Positions 25,455 to 34,461 of a stretch of 64,000 bases of DNA are shown here, in pieces; the first letter of the stretch is position 1; each line of letters opens with the position of its first letter. The position numbers and the translations under genes are program-made. The stretch lies in NCBI RefSeq assembly GCF_017980685.1, contig NZ_JACXXO010000011.1:1-64000 (forward strand), written 5' to 3'. This DNA comes from Pseudomonas iridis. Lineage in GTDB: Bacteria; Pseudomonadota; Gammaproteobacteria; Pseudomonadales; Pseudomonadaceae. Under the pieces are notes generated by a model that saw only the letters and a program-made list of their open reading frames with translations, did not search any database and was not told the origin of the DNA.

Positions 25455-27203
25455 TCAAGAAACAACCGGCTGACTGTGCGGAAACAACAAATCCACAAAG
25501 CGTTCAGCCGTGGGCTGCGGCTCATGGTTGGCGAGACCGGCCCGTTCGTTGGCTTCTATAAACACGTAGTCCGGCTGATCCGCCGCCGGCACCATCAGAT
25601 CGAGGCCGACCATCGGAATGTCCAGCGCCCGCGCCGCCCGCACTGCTGCGTCGACCAGCGTTGGATGCAGAATCGCCGTGACGTCTTCCAGTGTGCCGCC
25701 GGTGTGCAGATTCGCCGTGCGTCTTACGAACAAATGTTCGCCGGCGGGCAAGATGCTGCTGTAGTCGTAACCCGCCGCATGCAGCGTGCGCTGGGTTTCG
25801 TGGTCCAGCGGGATTTTGCTTTCGCCGCCCGTGGCCGCTTGCCGGCGTCGGCTCTGGGCTTCGATCAGCGCACCAATCGAATGCTGACCGTCACCGATCA
25901 CTTCGGCCGGTCGACGAATGGCTGCCGCCACCACTTCAAAACCAATCACCAGAATCCGCAGATCCAGACCTTCGTGAAAGCTTTCCAACAGCACACGGCT
26001 GTCAAACTGTTTCGCTGTTTCGATGGCCTGTTGCACCTCTTCGATGCTCTGCAAATCCACGGCCACGCCTTGACCCTGTTCACCGTCGAGCGGTTTGACC
26101 ACCACCCGCTGATGCTCATCAAGAAACTCCAGATTGTCGTCAGCGTTGCCAGCCAATTGCTGCGACGGCAATTTCAGTCCCGCGCCTTTGAGCACTTTGT
26201 GGGTCAGGCTTTTGTCCTGGCACAGGCTCATGCTGATCGCGCTGGTCAGGTCGCTCAGCGATTCGCGGCAGCGTACGCGGCGCCCGCCGTGACTGAGAGT
26301 GAACAGCCCGGCGTCGGCGTCATCCACCTGCACATCAATGCCACGCCGATGGGCTTCTTCGACGATGATCCGCGCGTAAGGATTGAAATTGGCTTCCGGT
26401 CCCGGACCGAGGAACAGTGTCTGGTTGATGCCGTTCTTGCGCTTGATTGCGAAGGTCGACAGGTTGCGGAAACCGAGTTTGGCGTAGAGGCTTTTCGCCT
26501 GACGGTTGTCGTGCAGAACCGACAGATCCAGGTAGCTCAAGCCGCGACTCATGAAGTGCTCGATCAAGTGCCGCACCAGCACTTCGCCGACTCCGGGCCG
26601 CGAGCACTGTGGATCAACTGCCAGGCACCAGAGACTGCTGCCGTTTTCCGGATCATTGAACGCCTTGCAATGATTGAGGCCCATGACGCTGCCGATCACC
26701 GCGCCGCTGTCCTCGTCCTCGGCCAGCCAGTACACCGGGCCGCCCTCATGACGCGGGGTCAGCAGCGCGGCGTCGATCGGCAACATGCCGCGCGCCTGAT
26801 ACAGCTGATTGATCGCCTGCCAGTCCGCTTCGCTTTGCGCGCGACGAATGCGGAAGCCACGAAACACGCGAGTGGCGGGGCGATAGTCGCTGAACCACAG
26901 GCGCAGAGTGTCGGACGGGTCGAGGAATAACTGCGTCGGTTCGAGGCCAAGAATCTGCTGCGGCGCGGCGACGTACAGGGCGATATCACGCTCGCCCGGC
27001 TGCTCGTTGAGCAGTTCCTGGGCCAATGACGCAGGGTCGGGAAACGTGTGACCGATCAGCAACCGGCCCCAGCCGCAGTGCACGGCAATCGGGGCGGTGT
27101 TGAGTTCGCTGCCGTCTTCAGCCAGACGCGCCTGTAATCGTTCATACGACGGTGTCTGGCCGCGTAGCAGGCGTTGGTTAATGGCTGTGGCGTGAGGTTT
27201 CAT
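25455..27203 (-). CDS. ngg: N-acetylglutaminylglutamine synthetase
   Basis: Protein of 582 aa fusing a GNAT acetyltransferase domain (about 110-270, with CLAVDPQCSRPGVGEVLV) to an ATP-grasp ligase domain (about 290-575, with RVVVKPLDGEQGQGV and DLMVPAADQPDYVFIEANE). It makes N-acetylglutaminylglutamine, the precursor of the dipeptide osmolyte NAGGN. ATG 27203 lies 3 bases after the asnO stop, so the two are one operon. AGGAA precedes the start. Confidence 0.92.
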   Translation of the reverse strand: MKPHATAINQRLLRGQTPSYERLQARLAEDGSELNTAPIAVHCGWGRLLIGHTFPDPASLAQELLNEQPGERDIALYVAAPQQILGLEPTQLFLDPSDTLRLWFSDYRPATRVFRGFRIRRAQSEADWQAINQLYQARGMLPIDAALLTPRHEGGPVYWLAEDEDSGAVIGSVMGLNHCKAFNDPENGSSLWCLAVDPQCSRPGVGEVLVRHLIEHFMSRGLSYLDLSVLHDNRQAKSLYAKLGFRNLSTFAIKRKNGINQTLFLGPGPEANFNPYARIIVEEAHRRGIDVQVDDADAGLFTLSHGGRRVRCRESLSDLTSAISMSLCQDKSLTHKVLKGAGLKLPSQQLAGNADDNLEFLDEHQRVVVKPLDGEQGQGVAVDLQSIEEVQQAIETAKQFDSRVLLESFHEGLDLRILVIGFEVVAAAIRRPAEVIGDGQHSIGALIEAQSRRRQAATGGESKIPLDHETQRTLHAAGYDYSSILPAGEHLFVRRTANLHTGGTLEDVTAILHPTLVDAAVRAARALDIPMVGLDLMVPAADQPDYVFIEANERAGLANHEPQPTAERFVDLLFPHSQPVVS

Positions 27204-27206
27204 CAA

Positions 27207-28979
27207 TCAGATTCCTTGTTCACTGAGCCACAGGTTCAGGGCTGCCAGTTGCCACAGCTTCGAGCCGCGCAATGGGGTCAGTTGGCCCTGCGGATCAGTC
27301 AGCAATTTGTCGAGCATGGCCGGGTTGAACAGGCCGCGATCCTGACTTGGATCGAGCAGCAGTTCGCGCACCCAGTTCAATGTGTCACCTTGCAAATGCT
27401 TGAGGCCAGGCACCGGGAAGTAGCCTTTCTTGCGGTCGATCACTTCACTTGGAATGACTCGTCGCGCAGCTTCTTTCAGCACCTGCTTGCCGCCATCAGG
27501 CAGCTTGAACTTGCCTGGCACACGGGCCGAGAGTTCAACCAGTCGATAGTCGAGGAACGGCGTGCGCGCTTCCAGACCCCAGGCCATGGTCATGTTGTCG
27601 ACACGTTTGACCGGGTCATCGACCAGCATCACCGTGCTGTCCAGACGCAGCGCTTTGTCCACCGCGGCGTCAGCACCGGGCTGGGCGAAATGTTCTTTGA
27701 CGAAGTCGCCGGCAGCGTCATTGGCGGTCAGCCATTTCGGTTGCACAGTGGCAGCGTAGTCGTCGTAGCTACGGTCGAAAAATGCATTGCGATACGCCGC
27801 ATACGGATCGGCTGCGCCATCCACCTGCGGATACCAGTGGTAACCGGCGAACAACTCATCGGCACCCTGACCGCTCTGCACAACCTTGCAATGCTTGGCC
27901 ACTTCGCGGGACAGCAGATAGAACGCGATGCAGTCGTGACTGACCATCGGTTCGCTCATCGCACGGAACGCGGCGGGCAGTTGCTCGATGATCTCTTTCT
28001 CGTCGATGCGCAGTTGGTGATGCTGGGTGCCGTAGTGCCTGGCGATCAGATCGGAATACTGGAACTCATCGCCGCGCTCGCCACCGGCATCCTGAAAACC
28101 GATAGAGAAGGTCGACAGGTTTTCCACACCGACTTCACGCAGCAGGCCTACGAGCATGCTCGAATCGACGCCGCCGGACAGCAACACACCGACATCCACC
28201 GCCGCACGTTGACGAATTGCCACGGCTTCGCGGGTGCTGTCGAGCACGCGGTCGACCCAGTCTTCGAGGTTGAGGTTTTTCTCGTCCTCGTGTGGGCCAT
28301 AAGGCAGGGTCCACCAGGTTTTCTGCTCTGTGGTGCCGTCGGCTTCAACACGCATCCAGGTCGCTGGCGGCAGTTTCTCGATGCCGGCCAGCAGGGTGCG
28401 TGGCGCGGGCACCACGGCGTGGAAATTCAGATAGTGGTTGAGCGCTACCGGATCGAGGATCGGGTTGATGTCGCCACCCTTGAGCAGCGCCGGCAGTGCA
28501 GAGGCGAAACGCAAGCGCTGGCCGGTGCGCGACAGGTACAGCGGCTTCACGCCGAGACGGTCACGGGCGATGAACAGACGCTGCGCATCGCGCTCCCAAA
28601 TGGCGAACGCAAACATGCCGTTGAGTTTCGGCAGCAGTGCTTCGCCCCAAGCGTGATAACCCTTGAGCAACACTTCGGTGTCGCCACCGGAATAGAAGGC
28701 ATAACCCAGTTCTTCGAGTTCAGCGCGCAGTTCCGGAAAGTTGTAGATCGCGCCGTTGAAGGCCAGGGACAAACCCAGTTGACTGTCGATCATCGGCTGC
28801 GCCGAGCCGTCCGACAGGTCCATGATTTTCAGGCGACGATGCCCCAGGGCAATCGGCCCTTGGGCATGGAAACCCCACGCGTCAGGGCCGCGAGGGGCCA
28901 GGTGATGGGTGATTCTCTCAATGGCTGCAAGGTCTGCAGGTTGATGATCAAAACGTAACTCGCCAGCTAATCCGCACAT
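27207..28979 (-). CDS. asnO: N-acetylglutaminylglutamine amidotransferase
   Basis: Protein of 590 aa of the asparagine-synthetase class. Residues 2-210 are a class II glutamine amidotransferase domain with catalytic Cys2 (MCGLAGELRF); residues about 240-560 are the ATP-pyrophosphatase synthase domain with LLSGGVDSSML. It amidates the dipeptide to give NAGGN during osmotic stress. The prophage attL overlaps codons 1-7, so the start codon, Cys2 codon and leader are now prophage-derived. The native start region lies 24.9 kb away at 53867-53900. The coding frame is intact. Confidence 0.93.
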   Translation of the reverse strand: MCGLAGELRFDHQPADLAAIERITHHLAPRGPDAWGFHAQGPIALGHRRLKIMDLSDGSAQPMIDSQLGLSLAFNGAIYNFPELRAELEELGYAFYSGGDTEVLLKGYHAWGEALLPKLNGMFAFAIWERDAQRLFIARDRLGVKPLYLSRTGQRLRFASALPALLKGGDINPILDPVALNHYLNFHAVVPAPRTLLAGIEKLPPATWMRVEADGTTEQKTWWTLPYGPHEDEKNLNLEDWVDRVLDSTREAVAIRQRAAVDVGVLLSGGVDSSMLVGLLREVGVENLSTFSIGFQDAGGERGDEFQYSDLIARHYGTQHHQLRIDEKEIIEQLPAAFRAMSEPMVSHDCIAFYLLSREVAKHCKVVQSGQGADELFAGYHWYPQVDGAADPYAAYRNAFFDRSYDDYAATVQPKWLTANDAAGDFVKEHFAQPGADAAVDKALRLDSTVMLVDDPVKRVDNMTMAWGLEARTPFLDYRLVELSARVPGKFKLPDGGKQVLKEAARRVIPSEVIDRKKGYFPVPGLKHLQGDTLNWVRELLLDPSQDRGLFNPAMLDKLLTDPQGQLTPLRGSKLWQLAALNLWLSEQGI

Positions 28980-28980
28980 A
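28961..28980. repeat. attL, prophage left attachment site
   Basis: CGCCAGCTAATCCGCACATA matches 53867-53886 with one mismatch (28974 G against 53880 A). The perfect 13-bp core is CGCCAGCTAATCC. On the minus strand it covers codons 1-7 of asnO. Confidence 0.85.
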
Positions 28981-29017
28981 TTGCAAAAGGCCTTGTGTCT
29001 ACGGGGCCTCGTCGCAT

Positions 29018-30199
29018 TTACCTAGAATCAAGTACCAATTTCGTACCGTTTTTCGGCAAATCCAGCTTTTCAAGCTCCGCGAAATCGCTCGAGGAACTGA
29101 TCCACTTGGCATAGGTTGAAAGCAGAACTTGGACGCTGTGTCCGAGTTGCGCGGCGATGAATGCCGGGTTCATTCCGGACATCAAACACATTGTTGCGTA
29201 GGTGTGCCTGGTGTCATACATCCGGCGATATCGAATCCCCGCCTTACGCAGCGCCGTCAACCAATAGCGCTTAGCCCCTGTTTCGGATCGGATGTACAGC
29301 TCTGATCTTTCACCCGAACCTTCCGGCGCGAAAACATAATCAGAGCGCGCCGCCGTAAGAGGTCTTGCTTTTTCGAGTGCCTGTAAAGCGCGATCGTTCA
29401 ATAAAACTTCCCTCGACACCTTCGTCTTCGTCCTCTCCTTGATCTTGCCGTACAGTCTGATGCGGCAAACCTTGGCGCGCCTTGAGCGCGTATCAACTTC
29501 GCTCCAGCGCAGGGCCATCGCCTCGCCCGGACGCATTCCTGTATAGAAAGAAAACTCAAAAAAACACGCGTAAATCGACTGTAAACCGCTCGTCACTTCG
29601 TACAGCTTGGCGATGAGTTCGTCAGCTTCCTCGCGGCTGAAAGGGTCAATCTCACGCTTCACGACCCTTGTCGGCGGGATTGAGTTGGCCGGATTTCTCA
29701 CGATTAGCTCGTCGTTCACAGCCTGGGTCAGCAGACTGGTGACAAGGCGAATCGCTCCCTTCCGACGGATCGGCGAAGTCCACGTAATGCTGTTGACGAT
29801 TTTGCGCATCAGCACGGGCGTGATCTTGTCGAGCGGGTATTGAGCGAGGTGCGGCACCCAGTAATTCTGCATCGTGCTGCGGTAGTTCTTCCGGGTGCTG
29901 TCCTCGATCTGTAGGCTGTTCAGCCAGTCCTGGGCATAGTCGAAGAAGATCGGCATCTGCCCAGTTGAGTCGTTCCGGCTGTTCGGGAACAGTTCCCGAT
30001 ATTTCTCAGGTGTGAGCACGCCCAGCTTTGCCAGCTGGGTCACTTGAGCACGTAAAGCCTCGGCTGCTGCGATTCCTTTTGGGCTTTGCGGGAGGGCGAG
30101 CGTTTCGCAGTGCCGCTTCTTGTTCCAGGAGAACCGGATCCTGATCGATTTCCCGACAAGCTCAACTCCGGTGGGCAGCTCCATTGGCTCTCTAGCCAT
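29018..30199 (-). CDS. int: Phage tyrosine integrase
   Basis: Protein of 393 aa. The N-terminal arm-binding region (DUF3596 type, GVELVGKSIRIRFSWNKKR) is followed by a SAM-like core-binding domain (about 80-170) and the catalytic domain with Arg in YTGMRPGEA, His-x-x-Arg in DTRHTYAT, LGHS and the nucleophile Tyr in LSTYAKW. It ends 38 bp before the asnO start and reads towards it. ATG 30199 has GGAGG upstream. Confidence 0.93.
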   Translation of the reverse strand: MAREPMELPTGVELVGKSIRIRFSWNKKRHCETLALPQSPKGIAAAEALRAQVTQLAKLGVLTPEKYRELFPNSRNDSTGQMPIFFDYAQDWLNSLQIEDSTRKNYRSTMQNYWVPHLAQYPLDKITPVLMRKIVNSITWTSPIRRKGAIRLVTSLLTQAVNDELIVRNPANSIPPTRVVKREIDPFSREEADELIAKLYEVTSGLQSIYACFFEFSFYTGMRPGEAMALRWSEVDTRSRRAKVCRIRLYGKIKERTKTKVSREVLLNDRALQALEKARPLTAARSDYVFAPEGSGERSELYIRSETGAKRYWLTALRKAGIRYRRMYDTRHTYATMCLMSGMNPAFIAAQLGHSVQVLLSTYAKWISSSSDFAELEKLDLPKNGTKLVLDSR

Positions 30200-30384
30200 T
30201 CGTCGTACCTCCATTTGCTGTACATGATTCGTCCGTCGATCTTCGACCAGACGCCGGCCGGGATGATGTTACGTTCCCGCTTTCGCTGCAGGGCTTTAGG
30301 TGTGGTGCCCAGCAGTTCGGCCATCCGCTTTTCGGTGACCTTGTCATGGCCGGACTCATCGCCCAGCTTCTCGGCTGCTGCCAT
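30040..30384 (-). CDS. Putative excisionase / MerR-like helix-turn-helix protein
   Basis: Protein of 114 aa. Residues 15-70 (VTEKRMAELLGTTPKALQRKRERNII) look like the winged helix of phage excisionases, which guide integrase towards excision. The basic C-terminal 45 residues overlap the integrase start by 160 bases in another frame, which is unusual but possible; the functional part probably lies before the overlap. GGAG precedes the start. Confidence 0.6.
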   Translation of the reverse strand: MAAAEKLGDESGHDKVTEKRMAELLGTTPKALQRKRERNIIPAGVWSKIDGRIMYSKWRYDEWLESQWSCPPELSLSGNRSGSGSPGTRSGTAKRSPSRKAQKESQQPRLYVLK

Positions 30385-30428
30385 TGTGATGCTCCATGCC
30401 GCGCGTGGCGGCAGAAGGTGGTGATGGG

Positions 30429-31355
30429 TTACAGAGTCAGTTCGTGGCCGAACGGAACGCGAAAGCCGGAAGCGTTGCGGTGACCACCACCGCCGTACTG
30501 CTTGGCGATCTCGGACACGTCTAGGCCTTCATCTGTGCTTCGCAGGCTGAAGGAACGTCCGTCAGGAGTGTCCCAGTAGCATGCGGCGAACGGCTCGCCC
30601 TGTGCCATGAGGTGGCCGGCATCGCTAGTCAACGTGTAAGGCAGGCTGGCGGCCGGCACATCGTGTCCGCCGATTACCAAGCGGCGCTTCGTCACCGCGA
30701 CCAGCTCGGCCACGTCCTTGTGGTGCTTTCGCTCAATCGCTGCGCCATCAGACCGAAGTGTTTGCACGTCGGCGGCCATCAACTGATCCCAGACTTCGAA
30801 GTCATATGGGTAGCTGAAGAGGTTGGCCTGAATTTCTCGGGTGCCGTCCAGCCTGAACAGCCACAAATCGCGGTCCTCGATATGTCGCAGCAGCTGTGGT
30901 GGCTCTTGGTCGGGGAAGTAATGATCCCAAGCCAGCATCGCCCCGCTCCGATTCATGTCGAAGCAGCAGGCAATGGCTGGACCATTTTGCGAGTGAGCCA
31001 TGTCGTGCGCCGTTTTCCAGCCAAGCAGCCGAGAGCCGTTATCGTGGCTGGTATCCTCTTCGATCCCAGCATGGAATGGCTCGAAGCGGGCCAAGTCTTC
31101 AGCAGCGCTCTTATGGTGGTCGAGCACAATGATGCTGTTCGCCGTGTACGCGAGCGCGGCCAGCACGTCGTACTTGTAGCTGAAGTCGACGAGGATCACA
31201 TCCTTGCCGGTGACGTCCGGCGGCTCCTGCCCATAAACGCCGGGCACAAACTCGACATCGCTGCCGAGAGCTTGCCTGACAACCCAAGCAGCGCCGAAAC
31301 CGTCAGCGCAGTTGCCGTGGTAGATGCACATCGTTTTGCGTTCAATCTCAGACAT
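30429..31355 (-). CDS. DHH/DHHA1-family phosphoesterase
   Basis: Protein of 308 aa with DHH-family motifs: HGNCADGFGAAW, DVILVDFSYK, the signature IIVLDHHKSA, and a DHHA1-type GGGHRNASGF at the C-terminus. Relatives hydrolyse short oligonucleotides, pAp or cyclic dinucleotides, using manganese. In the phage early operon it might recycle nucleotides or remove a nucleotide signal of host defence; neither can be proven. Start MSEIERKT at 31355 has AGGAAA. Confidence 0.8.
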   Translation of the reverse strand: MSEIERKTMCIYHGNCADGFGAAWVVRQALGSDVEFVPGVYGQEPPDVTGKDVILVDFSYKYDVLAALAYTANSIIVLDHHKSAAEDLARFEPFHAGIEEDTSHDNGSRLLGWKTAHDMAHSQNGPAIACCFDMNRSGAMLAWDHYFPDQEPPQLLRHIEDRDLWLFRLDGTREIQANLFSYPYDFEVWDQLMAADVQTLRSDGAAIERKHHKDVAELVAVTKRRLVIGGHDVPAASLPYTLTSDAGHLMAQGEPFAACYWDTPDGRSFSLRSTDEGLDVSEIAKQYGGGGHRNASGFRVPFGHELTL

Positions 31356-31406
31356 GGGATTTCCTCGCCCGCCGTACACCGGCAGGCTGTTGAGTTGGGG
31401 GAGGGG

Positions 31407-31919
31407 TTACTGCGGGGTGTTGGCGATCAGATCGGTCTTGCGGTAGCACTCGGCAGGGAAGCCGTACTCTCGGCAGGCGCAAACTTCTCCGCATTCCTCG
31501 TTGCGAGGCTCGATACGCAGAAGGCCATGCTTCGCGGCGATGTCTTGGATGTCACCGCCGTCGAAGCTGCCACCCTCGAAGCTGGCATTGATCATTTCGT
31601 TGGCGAATGCCTTCAGAGCGTCCGCGGCGATCTGCTCAGCTGGGTGTCGGTAGAGCGGAACAATCTCAGATCCGCCTTCAGCTAAGACCTTGAGTCCTAC
31701 CACCTCGCAATTGGACGACCAGCAGCGAATGTTTCCGTTATCTGCGAACGCTGCATACGCCACCGGTTCGCCCTGGCGCTGGGTCAGCTCATCAATCCGC
31801 TGATCCGCTGCGTTCAGGCGAAGCTGCAGCGCGTCACGTTCTTTGATCGCGATCGCATGCTTGTTGCGCCAGTGCAGCACGGCGTCCAGCTCTTCGATCG
31901 TTTGAATTACGTTGCTCAT
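31407..31919 (-). CDS. Phage protein, unknown function
   Basis: Protein of 170 aa. The N-terminal 45 residues are a charged helix (RDALQLRLNAADQRIDELTQ), followed by a stretch (EPVAYAAFADNGNIRCWS) seen in many phage early-region proteins, then a cysteine-rich end (ECGEVCACREYGFPAEC). GAGG lies 8 bases before the start. No function assigned. Confidence 0.6.
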   Translation of the reverse strand: MSNVIQTIEELDAVLHWRNKHAIAIKERDALQLRLNAADQRIDELTQRQGEPVAYAAFADNGNIRCWSSNCEVVGLKVLAEGGSEIVPLYRHPAEQIAADALKAFANEMINASFEGGSFDGGDIQDIAAKHGLLRIEPRNEECGEVCACREYGFPAECYRKTDLIANTPQ

Positions 31920-31929
31920 GTGCAGAACC

Positions 31930-32514
31930 TCAGTTTTCGTTGCCGGTGTAGGTGCGCCAAGGAACCTTGACGCCGCTGACCAGAAAACCCCAAGTGCCCT
32001 GGTAGGGTCCGCTGATGAATAGGGTGAAGGCGCCGCCGTCGACAACGCTGTCGATCCGGTGGTACTCGCCGTAGCTGAGTGAGGCGGTGTCGCCTGGGCG
32101 GCGGTCGATGTACTCGGTTGCCTCGAACGGCGCGTCGAACGATTGACGCAGTTCAGCGGTTTTCATGAGGAGTTGTTGGAGTGCAGGGTCATCAGCTTGG
32201 AGCAGCCGCTGCTCCGTGTAGCCGCCGCGCAGGATGATCGTGCGAGCATTCCAGGGATGGTCGTGCAGATCACGGTCATTGTCCGGACGCTTGATGTGGT
32301 GAATCCGCACTGACCACGGGCACCACCAGAGCCGCGACCTGTGACTGTCTCGGTCATACGGATTGAACAGCCACCAGCGGCCCATGTACATCTCGGCGCC
32401 GTCGGCTGACATGATGTGCAGATAGGGCGTGCGCTGAGCGCGGGCGATGAGCCAGTCAGAAACCGCCTGGCGTGCAAGCAGCTTGGCGAGCAGGCGCCAG
32501 AAGATATTGAGCAT
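31930..32514 (-). CDS. Phage protein with cupin-like core
   Basis: Protein of 194 aa. The central region RIHHIKRPDNDRDLHDHPWNARTIIL with several His and Asp residues and the later GDTASLSYGEYHRID look like a small cupin fold with a metal site. An N-terminal hydrophobic helix is possible. No function known. It belongs to the leftward early operon, 10 bp upstream of the previous gene. Confidence 0.6.
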   Translation of the reverse strand: MLNIFWRLLAKLLARQAVSDWLIARAQRTPYLHIMSADGAEMYMGRWWLFNPYDRDSHRSRLWWCPWSVRIHHIKRPDNDRDLHDHPWNARTIILRGGYTEQRLLQADDPALQQLLMKTAELRQSFDAPFEATEYIDRRPGDTASLSYGEYHRIDSVVDGGAFTLFISGPYQGTWGFLVSGVKVPWRTYTGNEN

Positions 32515-32556
32515 GAGAGCGTCCTATGCCGGGTCATGCCCGGGCGGTGGAAGGGT

Positions 32557-32844
32557 TCAGGATTTTTCGAATTGGCGGAAATGCGCGCATAGATTCTTGC
32601 GCTGCTGGATTCCGAGCATCAGCGTGCTGACCTTGGTGCCTTTGAGGAATACCGTGGCGGGAGGCAGCTTCACGTCACAGGGCAGCACCTGTTCGCCGCG
32701 TGCCAGCGATTCTTCAACGTGGCGCGCCATCTCTGACCAGACGTGAATCTCAATTCGAACCTCTGCACGCACGGCCTCGATGATCCACATTGGAAGAGTG
32801 ACCAGGCGCTCGTCGCGGGAGGCCGGTGATTGATCTGTGGGCAT
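32557..32844 (-). CDS. Small phage protein, unknown function
   Basis: Protein of 95 aa, mixed charge, with a helical middle (AVRAEVRIEIHVWSEMARHV) and a beta-like PCDVKLPPATVFLKGTK. No family recognised. First gene of the leftward set below the two rightward genes. Confidence 0.5.
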   Translation of the reverse strand: MPTDQSPASRDERLVTLPMWIIEAVRAEVRIEIHVWSEMARHVEESLARGEQVLPCDVKLPPATVFLKGTKVSTLMLGIQQRKNLCAHFRQFEKS

Positions 32845-32914
32845 GGCGATACCTCGCTAGATGGTGCAATCGAAGTGATAGGGTTACGCTTGGGCCAAAG
32901 TTTTGGAGCTAATA

Positions 32915-33424
32915 ATGTTCACTGGAAAAATCGACAAGGAAATGCCTCAAAGGCTGCTCACCGTGATCTACAACATGTATCTGGAAAAGCACGGGCATGG
33001 AGTTCGTAACCTCGATGAATTCACCGTTTCACTTACTGCGCATGAGCTTTTCGCAATGCGTGTTCCTGACCTGTATGAAGAGATGGGGAACGTTGTGAAA
33101 CCGTTGCTAGTCGAGAACTTCCAGGAACTAGAAGCGAGGGGCTATTTGAGAAAGGGGCAACCGCTGAGATACCACCTGACCGAGAAAGGCTATGACCACG
33201 CCTCAAAGGACAGATGGCAAAACTTTGTCGAGTATTGGAATTCGAACCCAGGTTTGAACACCCTTGTCGCAATCATCAGTGCTGCGATCGCGACGTTGAG
33301 TCTGGTGGTGGCTGCGATTGCGCTGGCGAACACTTCAGCGCCCATTCCCTACCCAGTTCCTACGTTTCTCTATAAAGCCGAAGCCCAGTTGCCAGTGCAG
33401 GGCCATGATCGAATCACGAATTGA
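32915..33424 (+). CDS. Membrane protein with N-terminal winged-helix-like region
   Basis: Protein of 169 aa. Residues 1-100 resemble a winged helix (NFQELEARGYLRKGQPLRYHLTEKGY). Residues about 115-140 are one membrane helix (TLVAIISAAIATLSLVVAAIAL). It is transcribed against the surrounding leftward operon, with a second membrane gene behind it, and is less GC-rich; both look like added cargo. ATG 32915 has GGAG; the earlier TTG was rejected. Confidence 0.6.
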   Translation: MFTGKIDKEMPQRLLTVIYNMYLEKHGHGVRNLDEFTVSLTAHELFAMRVPDLYEEMGNVVKPLLVENFQELEARGYLRKGQPLRYHLTEKGYDHASKDRWQNFVEYWNSNPGLNTLVAIISAAIATLSLVVAAIALANTSAPIPYPVPTFLYKAEAQLPVQGHDRITN

Positions 33425-33506
33425 TAGGCTGACAATTTCGCCGGCTGGCGTGATTCGTTGAAGTGGGGTATTTGTTGCTGGGAATTAATTAGGGGATGGA
33501 CGTTAA

Positions 33507-33980
33507 ATGGACACGTTTTGGGCGCCGCTTATATTGGCGATAGTAGTCGCAGCAGTGGGCGCCTACTTTGCGGTTGTCAGGACCAAGAGAGAAAGGCTCT
33601 GGACGGAACGTTACGAGCGGATCGGATCAGCCTTACAAAAAACAGACATAATTCAGCGATACCTGGACAGTGAGGTGAACGGTGAGCATCAGATTCACGG
33701 GCTAACCAGGCATGAAAAATCTGAACTGAATGCCGGTTGGCCTATAGCGAGATACCAGCTCGGGACAGACATAATTATGTTGGAAATGCTTTTTACTGAG
33801 GAGGAATTTCAGCAAACCGCCAAGCGCTGGGATGGCTTGCAAAAGAAGCTTTTCGCACTTATTGAAGAATCATCTTCCCATGATGCTCCCGAGTACTACT
33901 CAGACGCGCGAGCTAAAGCCGAAAAGCTACGAGCTGCGCTCATTGGTCTATCCAGAGAAAAATGTCTAGGTTGGTTTTGA
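33507..33980 (+). CDS. Single-pass membrane protein, unknown function
   Basis: Protein of 157 aa with one N-terminal membrane helix (FWAPLILAIVVAAVGAYFAVV) and a charged cytoplasmic helical part (RTKRERLWTERYERI...). It follows the previous gene by 82 bp in the same direction. The pair lies inverted inside the phage early operon, as accessory genes often do. No family recognised. Confidence 0.6.
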   Translation: MDTFWAPLILAIVVAAVGAYFAVVRTKRERLWTERYERIGSALQKTDIIQRYLDSEVNGEHQIHGLTRHEKSELNAGWPIARYQLGTDIIMLEMLFTEEEFQQTAKRWDGLQKKLFALIEESSSHDAPEYYSDARAKAEKLRAALIGLSREKCLGWF

Positions 33981-34020
33981 GGAAAGCCTTGCTCGACTAA
34001 ATGCGCAACGAAATTAGTTT

Positions 34021-34386
34021 CTATTCCGGGGTTTCGATTTCATCGTCCGGCTCGGGCGGATCGTCGGCGAGCGACTTCAAGCCTGCCGCTTCAATGAGTT
34101 GAGACACCTTTTCACTAACAACGGTAGGTGTCGTGACACACGCAAGCATTTGTGCCGCTGTTTCAAAGTCGGCGGCGATCACGTTGCGCAGCAGGTTCTG
34201 ATACACCTCCTGTTGGTTGTTGAAACCATGTTCTTTCATGAGACGCTTGAGGTCTGGCATGAAAACGCCGGCGACCTCAACAGTGAACCGGCCGATCCCT
34301 TTCTTGGCATCGTCTGCCGCTTTCTTTTCGCGCTTCTTGCGTTGCTTGATGGCTTCCGCCGTCGGCTCCTGCTGTTCTTCGGCCAT
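34021..34386 (-). CDS. Phage protein with basic N-terminus
   Basis: Protein of 121 aa. The first 35 residues are Lys-rich and helical (RKKREKKAADDAKK), the middle FMPDLKRLMKEHGFNNQQEVYQNLLRNVI looks like a small helical DNA- or protein-binding unit, and the tail is acidic. Convergent with the membrane protein gene at 33507. Confidence 0.55.
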   Translation of the reverse strand: MAEEQQEPTAEAIKQRKKREKKAADDAKKGIGRFTVEVAGVFMPDLKRLMKEHGFNNQQEVYQNLLRNVIAADFETAAQMLACVTTPTVVSEKVSQLIEAAGLKSLADDPPEPDDEIETPE

Positions 34387-34461
34387 GGCTTACCTCTTCT
34401 ATTCCGCTGGCCGGGATTCCCAGCCAGGTCTGTCGTTTGCGTTGCTGGACTCGAAACCGTT

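Noticed and set aside
25338..26930. 530-codon plus-strand frame opposite ngg
   Set aside because: Shadow frame; it also runs through a REPIN.
27174..28958. 594-codon plus-strand frame opposite asnO
   Set aside because: Shadow of the asnO coding sequence; the asnO product shows all family motifs.
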